Part shown: in pieces, positions 7,726-13,172 of the stretch
Position numbering within the stretch: position 1 is the first letter of the stretch
Layout: each line of letters starts with the position of its first letter
Source: Quisquiliibacterium sp.
Lineage (GTDB): Bacteria; Pseudomonadota; Gammaproteobacteria; Burkholderiales; Burkholderiaceae_E
Assembly: GCA_023257915.1 (NCBI GenBank)
Contig: JALRBB010000515.1
Location: 1 to 13,172 of the forward strand
DNA: 13,172 nt
Reading direction: 5' to 3'
The notes under the pieces: model-generated
Database searches by the model: none
What the model was told of the DNA's origin: nothing
The model's input: the letters and a program-made list of their open reading frames with translations, nothing else
Program-made: the position numbers and the translations under genes

Positions 7726-9429
7726 CAGGGTTTTCGCAAGTTCCCGCAATCGCGGACGATACTCGCAACGGTTGGCGCCTTGCTGATCGCGCTGACGAGC
7801 GGCTGCGCCTCACTAAGCACCTCACTGAGCGGCGTACTACCTGGGCAGGAGCAGTCGGCAGGCGTCGCGCCCTCGACCTACGACGCGACGCCCAGACCAA
7901 TCGAACATTCTGCCGATGTCGCTAAAGCGGAGCCGCCGGCCGAACTGAGCGACCAAGCCGAACCCGACACCAGTCTTTGGGACCGAATCCGGGCCGGCTT
8001 CAAGATGCCCGAGCTCGACACACCGCTGGTCGCCGAGAAGGAACGCTTCTACCTGGCCCGGCGCGACTATCTCGACCGGATGTATCAGCGTGGCAGCCGC
8101 TACCTGTTTTATATCGTCGAGGAAATCGAGAAGCGCGGGATGCCGACCGAGCTCGCCCTGCTGCCTTTTGTCGAAAGCGCGATGAACCCGACGGCCCTGT
8201 CGTCGGCGCAGGCTGCGGGCTTGTGGCAATTCATCCCGTCCACCGGCAAAGCCTACGATTTGCATCAGAACTGGTGGGTCGACAATCGGCGCGATGTCGT
8301 CAAGTCGACCAACGCGGCGCTCGACTACCTGCAAAAGATTTATGAAATGCAGGGCAATGACTGGTTCCTCGCGCTGGCCTCGTACAACTGGGGCGAAGGC
8401 GCAGTTGCCCGGGCAATCAAGAGGAACAAGTCGAAGGGACTGGGAACAGACTATCTGAGCCTGAACATGCCGGCCGAAACCCGGCATTACGTTCCGAAGC
8501 TGATCGCGCTGAAAAACATCCTGATGCGAGCTGAGGAGTTGGGCATCGCCCTGCCAGAGCTGCCCAACCGGCCCTATTTCGTCACCATCGAAAAAACCCG
8601 TCCGATTGACCTGAAGCTGGCGGCGCAGTTCGCAGGCATGAGCGTCGAGGAGTTTGTCGCACTGAACCCTGCGCACAACCGACCGGTGATCGCCGCCTCG
8701 AAGAACAATGAAATCAAACTGCCTGCCGACCGGGTCGACGACTTTCTGATCGCGGTCGACAAGCATGCAGAGGCCAGCAAGGTATTTGCCACCTGGCAAC
8801 CGTATACGCTCAAACCCGGAGAGTCGATCGAGTCGGTCGCACGCTCCTTCGGGATCAGCGCGACCGAGATCCGCAAGGCCAATGGCATTCAGGCCAGGCA
8901 AAACATCCTGGCCGGTACCCGCCTGCTGGCGCCACACAAGGATGTCGTCGACGAATCGCGTGTCGAGAAATTCGTCGGCCCACGGGTTTATGAACAAGTC
9001 GACCGCCCGGCTCAGTACCATACGGTCGGACGCAAAGAAACCCTCGCGACGATCGCCCGCCGCTATGGCGTTTCAACCGGCGCGATTACCGCTTGGAACG
9101 GCCTGAAAAAGGGTGTGCAGCACGGCATGCGCTTGCTTGTACGACCTGCATCGACCCAGACCCTGCTCACCAACGAGCATGGCGATACTCGTGTCGTCTC
9201 GACGACGCAGAATGCCGAGATCATCAAGACCGGAAACCCGAACGCCAAGAATCGCAAAGCCGGGAAGGCGCCGCAGCGACGTACACGATCACGCGTATCG
9301 GCCGCCCGGGGCTCTCGCGCCTCCCGCCCCAAGACAGAAGCTGTTCGGGCCCGGCCAGCTGCGCGGGGTTCGTCGAAGATCGCTCCGAAAATCGAGAAAG
9401 TCGCGCCGCCCAGGCGCAAGCGCACCTAG
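7723..9429 (+). CDS. mltD: Membrane-bound lytic murein transglycosylase D, lipoprotein with two LysM domains and a basic tail
   Basis: Cleaves the MurNAc-GlcNAc bond of peptidoglycan, forming 1,6-anhydro ends, in cell-wall turnover. The 568-residue product starts at a TTG and has a lipoprotein signal: a hydrophobic segment (TILATVGALLIALTSGC) ending in the lipobox LTSGC, so it should be lipid-anchored, most likely to the outer membrane. The SLT/GH23 domain covers about residues 115-265, with catalytic Glu151 in LLPFVESAMNP, followed by GLWQFIPSTG and ALASYNWGEGAVARAI. LysM domains, which bind glycan chains, lie at about 361-404 (YTLKPGESIESVARSFG) and 432-475 (YHTVGRKETLATIARRYG). Residues from about 502 to the end form an Arg/Lys/Ala-rich tail that looks disordered; E. 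coli MltD (about 450 residues) has none like it. It follows gloB, as in E. coli, but has its own promoter candidate. It converges on the nitroreductase gene with a 12-nt gap and no visible terminator. Confidence 0.95.
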   Translation: MQGFRKFPQSRTILATVGALLIALTSGCASLSTSLSGVLPGQEQSAGVAPSTYDATPRPIEHSADVAKAEPPAELSDQAEPDTSLWDRIRAGFKMPELDTPLVAEKERFYLARRDYLDRMYQRGSRYLFYIVEEIEKRGMPTELALLPFVESAMNPTALSSAQAAGLWQFIPSTGKAYDLHQNWWVDNRRDVVKSTNAALDYLQKIYEMQGNDWFLALASYNWGEGAVARAIKRNKSKGLGTDYLSLNMPAETRHYVPKLIALKNILMRAEELGIALPELPNRPYFVTIEKTRPIDLKLAAQFAGMSVEEFVALNPAHNRPVIAASKNNEIKLPADRVDDFLIAVDKHAEASKVFATWQPYTLKPGESIESVARSFGISATEIRKANGIQARQNILAGTRLLAPHKDVVDESRVEKFVGPRVYEQVDRPAQYHTVGRKETLATIARRYGVSTGAITAWNGLKKGVQHGMRLLVRPASTQTLLTNEHGDTRVVSTTQNAEIIKTGNPNAKNRKAGKAPQRRTRSRVSAARGSRASRPKTEAVRARPAARGSSKIAPKIEKVAPPRRKRT

Positions 9430-9441
9430 CGCACAGCGGCG

Positions 9442-10170
9442 CTACCGATCAAGCCAGCTTGCCGTATCGCCGATCGCGGCGCGCGAGGTCCGAAATTGGT
9501 TGGCCGGGTGCGCCTCATCCTCAAATCCGAACGAGATGCCACATACGACCAGCCGATCCGGATCGATCCCCAACTGCTCGCGCGCGCAAGCCGAGTAAGC
9601 TGCCAGCGCTGCCTGGGCGATCGTCGCCACTCCGAGAGCCTGCGCCGCAAGCATGAAGTTCGACACGTACGCACCGCAATCGACCGCACCGTAGATCCCG
9701 AGCGGTGCCTCGGTCGTGACGATGGCGACATGCGGCGCACCGAAGAAACGGAAGTTCTCCAAGCGCTGCCGATCGCCGGCCGCGCGGTCACCGCGCTGCA
9801 CACCGACGGCCTCGTACAGCTGAAAACCGCACTCGCGCCGGCGTTCCTGATAGACCCCGCGATATTCGCCAGGAAATGGCAGGTCCGGCTCCGGCTTCAC
9901 GCTTTGCACCTGCTCGAGCAGCGCGTCACGATAGCGCTGCAATGCCTTGCCGCTGGCAATCGTTAACTGCCAGGGCTGCGAATTGCACCAGGATGCGGTG
10001 CGCTGAGCGATGGTCAGAATCTTTTCGATCGTGGCGCGCGGCACCTCGTCAGGCAAAAATGCCCGACAACTGTGCCTCGCAACCAAAAGGTGCTCTAGCT
10101 GATCAGCCAGCCCTTGCGTCACGGATCGTTCGGATCCGGCAATAGCGTCACGCGTCAATTCACTCTCCAT
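9442..10170 (-). CDS. Nitroreductase-family FMN oxidoreductase
   Basis: An NAD(P)H- and FMN-dependent reductase of the nitroreductase superfamily, probably a cytoplasmic dimer; the natural substrate is unknown. From the ATG at 10170 the protein has 242 residues, within the family range. Landmarks are the FMN-binding RHSCRAF at 32-38, SWCNSQPWQL from residue 60 (the usual N-S-Q-P-W FMN contact), a central GIYGAVDCGAYVSNFMLAAQALG segment split by a conserved Asp, GISFGFED, and a C-terminal NQFRTSRA that resembles the arginine-rich FMN-phosphate contact. The pattern resembles PnbA-type nitrobenzoate reductases, but that is only a loose resemblance. The frame is open further upstream to 10236, where the residues are Arg-rich and unlike the family, so I chose the ATG; a GGTGGGG about 9 nt upstream may be its ribosome site. 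Its 3' end faces mltD and its 5' end faces a gap before the phytochrome gene. Confidence 0.9.
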   Translation of the reverse strand: MESELTRDAIAGSERSVTQGLADQLEHLLVARHSCRAFLPDEVPRATIEKILTIAQRTASWCNSQPWQLTIASGKALQRYRDALLEQVQSVKPEPDLPFPGEYRGVYQERRRECGFQLYEAVGVQRGDRAAGDRQRLENFRFFGAPHVAIVTTEAPLGIYGAVDCGAYVSNFMLAAQALGVATIAQAALAAYSACAREQLGIDPDRLVVCGISFGFEDEAHPANQFRTSRAAIGDTASWLDR

Positions 10171-10515
10171 CACACGAAACCCCACCCATTGCGGGACACG
10201 ACGCGACGGGCGGCGTCTCCACGCTCGGCCGTGCACCGGCTCAATTCATCAGTCGCCCGCGATATTAACTCGTGCTGACACTGTCGCCACACGGCAATCA
10301 GCAACGTGCAGATCTGCCACTGCATCATGTGACGCGAATAATTCACGGTATCGACACAATCGATGGCCTTGCAGGCACTAAGGTCCGGTTCATAGAAGTT
10401 TCCGGAGATCTGCGGTCCGTCTTGGCGCCCAAACCCTGGCAACAAGTCTCCGCAGGGTAGTGACAGCGAAGGCCCGCGCCGTCGATGCAAGTGTCTCCGG
10501 CCAAGGAGAATACCG
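10171..10515. other. 345-nt region without a convincing gene, between nitroreductase and phytochrome
   Basis: This region should hold the divergent promoters of both flanking genes. I see no strong sigma70 site. The best plus-strand candidate is TTGCAG (10369-10374) with TAGAAG (10393-10398) after an 18-nt spacer, which is weak. On the minus strand a frame runs from a GTG at 10538 to a TGA at 10172-10170 whose last base is the first base of the nitroreductase ATG. It would encode 122 residues, but it has no ribosome site, overlaps the phytochrome start, uses rare codons (TTA, ATA, AGA, CTA) and has no motif I recognise, so I do not call it a gene. Confidence 0.5.
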
Positions 10516-10518
10516 ATG
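10503..10518 (+). promoter_or_regulatory. Strong ribosome binding site of the phytochrome gene
   Basis: AAGGAG at 10503-10508 lies 7 nt before the ATG at 10516, close to the ideal site and spacing. It fixes the start of the phytochrome gene and suggests efficient translation. Confidence 0.85.
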
Positions 10519-13172
10519 AGCGAGACATCGCTGCGCACAGCCCCGGTGGAGACACTCGAATCGGCGGAACGTCCCGAGGATTTCGATCATTTCCTGCGCT
10601 ATGGATGTAACACCGAACCCATCCATCAACTCGGAAATGTACAACCGCACGGCATCCTCGCCGTGGTCGAAGTCGCAACCGGCAAGCTCGTGCAGTTCTC
10701 GGCCGGATTACCCCGATATTTTGCGCTCCCCCCAACGATCGAACAGATCGCGGGATCTTGTCTGACCTGCTGGGTCAACGCGGAACGCGATGCGCTTCTG
10801 GACGTGTTGCGCACCCTGTCACACGACCATACCTCACCTCTCGAATTGTCCTTGCGCTCCCGGGTCGAGATTGCGCAATCGGGCATCTCGGCGAGCCCTC
10901 GGCGCCAGACGCAGCATGAATGCACCGGATACCGGATCGGCGACTACGCAGTCCTCGAATGGATTCCGAATGGGCCCACACAGTTGGTCGACTTCGCCCA
11001 ACTGCGACAACTGCAACAATTGAACAGAGCACTGCACAAGCTGCGGCGCTCGGACGATGCCGACATATTCCTGAATGACTGCGTCAACGAGTTGCAAAAG
11101 CTGTGTCAATACGACCGAGTGATGATCTATCGCTTTCGGCCGGACTGGACCGGGGAGATCGTCGCGGAGGCAGTCTCCAAGAATGCCGAAAAGAAATACC
11201 TCGGCATGCGCTTTCCGGCCGGTGACATTCCGCCGCAAGCCCGTGCGCTTTACGAGCAAAACACGTTTCGGTCTCTGGCGGATATTCAAGCAAAAGACGA
11301 CCCTCTACTGCCCGCGGTGTTGCCCAACGGCAAACCCCTGGACCAGAGCTTGTCGTTGCTGCGCAGCATGTCCAAGGCACATATCGCCTATCTAACCAAC
11401 ATGGGCGTGCGTGCCACGATGTCCATTTCCCTGCTCAGGCAGGGAAAGCTCTGGGGTCTGGTCGCCTGTCACCACCTGCAGCCACGAGTCCCCCCGTATC
11501 ACATGCGCGAAATGATGCGCACTGCCTGCGAGCTGATTTCCAACATCGTCACGATGCGTACGTCGGATCTCGAGCGTCTGAATGACCAGACGACGATCAA
11601 CGAATTCAACGAAACGATGCGAGGAATCGGCAATTCGATCGCCTCCTACAGCAGCCTGGCGGGAGGATGCGCAGATTTCTCCGACCGCATTCTGGCGCAA
11701 TTCTCGGCTAACGCCTGGGGGTTCAGCATCAACGGCGAAAGCTTTGTGCACCGCCTTCGCAGCAATGGTGCCCAGCGGCTCGACCAGTCGGATTGTGACC
11801 AGTTGATCGAAGAGATTGATCGCATCTGTGGCACGAAAAAATCCGCCGCCCAACTGAACCTTTCAAGCCTGCAAGGCCTGGACACCCCAAAACTCGATCA
11901 ATTCTGCGACGCCGCAGGCTTGCTTGTGCAGCGATTTGGCGAAGACTTGCGCGACTTTTGCTTCATGACGCGCCCGGAAGTGCGCGAAACCATTCATTGG
12001 GCGGGCAAACCCCAGAAAACTGAGCGCGTGGCCGCAGACGGTTCGATTTTTCTCGAGCCGCGACGCTCGTTCGACCAATGGACCGAACAGGTCAATGGAA
12101 ACGGTGAGGCCTGGCTCGATCTCGACCGCGAGTTGCTCGGAAAACTGGCGCGAATGCTTGCCGACTACGCGAAGAATCTGCTCACGCGCGAACTGAATGA
12201 AAAGCTGAGATGGCGCGCTCGCCACGACCACCTGACAGGACTGTTGAACCGAAGCACGCTGGAAACGGAACTCAACCAGATGATGTCGTCCCCCGATCCG
12301 AACATTGCCCTGTTCATGATCGACATGGACCACTTCAAGCGCATCAACGATACGCTGGGCCATCGCGTCGGTGACGAGGTGATCAAGGAGGTCGGGCGAC
12401 GCATCTCGCTAGTGATCCGTGACGGCGACGTCGCGGCACGTTTTGGCGGCGATGAATTCGTGCTGATCGCCCAACTGGATCGAAAAACCCCCGGAAGCGC
12501 GCACATGATCGCGCGACGCCTGCAAGATTCCATGAGATCGCCGATCGTCGTGGACGAACACGTACTTCCGCTGAGCCTGTCGATCGGTACCGCGATCTGC
12601 CCGACCCACGGTCAAGACGCCGTCACCTTGATGCGCCATGCAGATATCGCGTTGTATGAATCCAAGGGGAGCGGACGAGCCCGTATCTCGCTGTACTCCG
12701 AAGAAATGGAGGAACTCGCCCGCGACACCTTCGTTCTCGAAAATGAGTTGCGTCTCGCGCTCTCGAGCGGCCAGCTACGCCTTTTCTATCAACCGAAGGT
12801 GCAGCTTTCGTCGCATGAAGTTGTGGGTCTGGAGGCGCTGGTGCGATGGCAGCATCCAACCCATGGCCTTCTGGGACCGAACGCCTTCGTTCCCGTGGCC
12901 GAGCGCAGCAAGCTGATCAACCTGCTCGGCAACTGGGTCATCCACGAAGCCGCCGCGCATAGCGCACGCTGGATCACTGCAGGCTACAAGAACCTGCCCG
13001 TCGCCATCAACGTGTCGTTCGCCCAGTTTGCCGATGCGAACTTCGTCGACGAGATCAGCAAGGCACTGCAGATGCACAAACTGAATCCCGACACCTTCGA
13101 GGTCGAGCTGACCGAAACGGTGCTGATGGAAGACACCGAGATGGCGATCAAGACGATCCGAAAGCTGTCATC
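10516..13172 (+). CDS. Bacteriophytochrome with GGDEF and EAL output domains (partial, C-terminal end beyond window)
   Basis: A red/far-red photoreceptor expected to control cyclic di-GMP; 885 codons are visible. PAS: Cys31 in GCNTEPIHQLGNVQPHGIL is the expected biliverdin attachment site. GAF (about 180-350): Y205 in YDRVMIYRF, D237 in PAGDIPPQAR, H289 and Y292 in SKAHIAYLTNMG and H319 in ACHH match Y176, D207, H260, Y263 and H290 of Deinococcus BphP. PHY: tongue motifs HWAGKP and PRRSF (515-519). After a helical linker the diguanylate cyclase domain has GGDEF at 644-648 and the product-inhibition motif RDGD (R635, D638). The phosphodiesterase domain starts YQPKVQL, has EAL at 773-775, AINVS and ELTET, and is cut before its DDFG motif. 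All visible catalytic residues are present, so either or both activities are possible. The order matches BphG1 of Rhodobacter sphaeroides. No heme oxygenase gene is seen on the left side. Confidence 0.95.
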   Translation, partial: MSETSLRTAPVETLESAERPEDFDHFLRYGCNTEPIHQLGNVQPHGILAVVEVATGKLVQFSAGLPRYFALPPTIEQIAGSCLTCWVNAERDALLDVLRTLSHDHTSPLELSLRSRVEIAQSGISASPRRQTQHECTGYRIGDYAVLEWIPNGPTQLVDFAQLRQLQQLNRALHKLRRSDDADIFLNDCVNELQKLCQYDRVMIYRFRPDWTGEIVAEAVSKNAEKKYLGMRFPAGDIPPQARALYEQNTFRSLADIQAKDDPLLPAVLPNGKPLDQSLSLLRSMSKAHIAYLTNMGVRATMSISLLRQGKLWGLVACHHLQPRVPPYHMREMMRTACELISNIVTMRTSDLERLNDQTTINEFNETMRGIGNSIASYSSLAGGCADFSDRILAQFSANAWGFSINGESFVHRLRSNGAQRLDQSDCDQLIEEIDRICGTKKSAAQLNLSSLQGLDTPKLDQFCDAAGLLVQRFGEDLRDFCFMTRPEVRETIHWAGKPQKTERVAADGSIFLEPRRSFDQWTEQVNGNGEAWLDLDRELLGKLARMLADYAKNLLTRELNEKLRWRARHDHLTGLLNRSTLETELNQMMSSPDPNIALFMIDMDHFKRINDTLGHRVGDEVIKEVGRRISLVIRDGDVAARFGGDEFVLIAQLDRKTPGSAHMIARRLQDSMRSPIVVDEHVLPLSLSIGTAICPTHGQDAVTLMRHADIALYESKGSGRARISLYSEEMEELARDTFVLENELRLALSSGQLRLFYQPKVQLSSHEVVGLEALVRWQHPTHGLLGPNAFVPVAERSKLINLLGNWVIHEAAAHSARWITAGYKNLPVAINVSFAQFADANFVDEISKALQMHKLNPDTFEVELTETVLMEDTEMAIKTIRKLS

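Noticed and set aside
7837..9021. Minus-strand reading frame of 394 codons
   Set aside because: It is exactly antisense to the SLT and LysM regions of mltD, which has clear catalytic motifs; the antisense product shows none.
9430..9441. Bidirectional terminator between mltD and the nitroreductase
   Set aside because: The 12-nt gap has no stem with a T-run on either strand.
10171..10236. N-terminal extension of the nitroreductase to 10236
   Set aside because: The added residues are Arg/Trp-rich and unlike the family; the ATG at 10170 gives a normal length.
1..13172. Frequent GATCG/CGATCG words suggesting a repeat family like cyanobacterial HIP1
   Set aside because: They fall in codons such as ATC GAC and GCG ATC throughout ordinary genes, and I see no enrichment of the full GCGATCGC word; codon preference explains them.

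Overview
The window is GC-rich bacterial chromosome from a Gram-negative organism. That is shown by a tripartite-type RND efflux system with periplasmic parts, an outer-membrane-type murein transglycosylase lipoprotein, and the order rnhA - yafS-like methyltransferase - gloB - mltD. The last two points suggest Beta- or Gammaproteobacteria; base composition and a phytochrome with GGDEF-EAL output make a betaproteobacterium my best guess, but this is inference. I see no tRNA, rRNA, CRISPR array, insertion sequence, phage gene or sign of recent transfer.

Layout. Positions 1-4006 (minus strand) hold a two-gene efflux operon: a periplasmic adaptor followed 2 nt later by an HAE1-family RND pump that runs off the left edge after 916 codons. 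Positions 4075-5310 (plus) hold a fold-type-I PLP aminotransferase, transcribed divergently from the pump operon. It converges, over a 24-nt gap, on rnhA (minus, 5335-5787), which is preceded in its transcription unit by a YafS-type methyltransferase (minus, 5881-6720). gloB (plus, from 6745) starts only 24 nt from the methyltransferase start, so promoter elements of this pair must lie inside the neighbouring coding region. A 153-nt gap with a 10-bp hairpin and a good sigma70-like promoter leads to mltD (plus, TTG start at 7723). mltD converges over 12 nt on a nitroreductase gene (minus, 9442-10170). A 345-nt region without a convincing gene separates the nitroreductase from the last gene, a bacteriophytochrome-diguanylate cyclase/phosphodiesterase (plus, from 10516) that runs off the right edge inside its EAL domain.

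How the genes work together. The adaptor and pump form one machine, with an outer-membrane channel needed from elsewhere or from beyond the left edge. The rnhA/yafS/gloB/mltD neighbourhood is a conserved housekeeping cluster (RNA-DNA hybrid removal, a methyltransferase of unknown substrate, methylglyoxal detoxification, cell-wall turnover); dnaQ, which accompanies it in Escherichia coli, is absent from its expected place. The most distinctive gene is the phytochrome. It keeps the biliverdin-binding cysteine, the main chromophore-pocket residues, the PHY tongue motifs, a complete GGDEF site with its inhibitory site, and an EAL motif, so it probably couples red/far-red light to cyclic di-GMP level. 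This architecture is known (BphG1-like), and I did not find a clearly undescribed system in the window.
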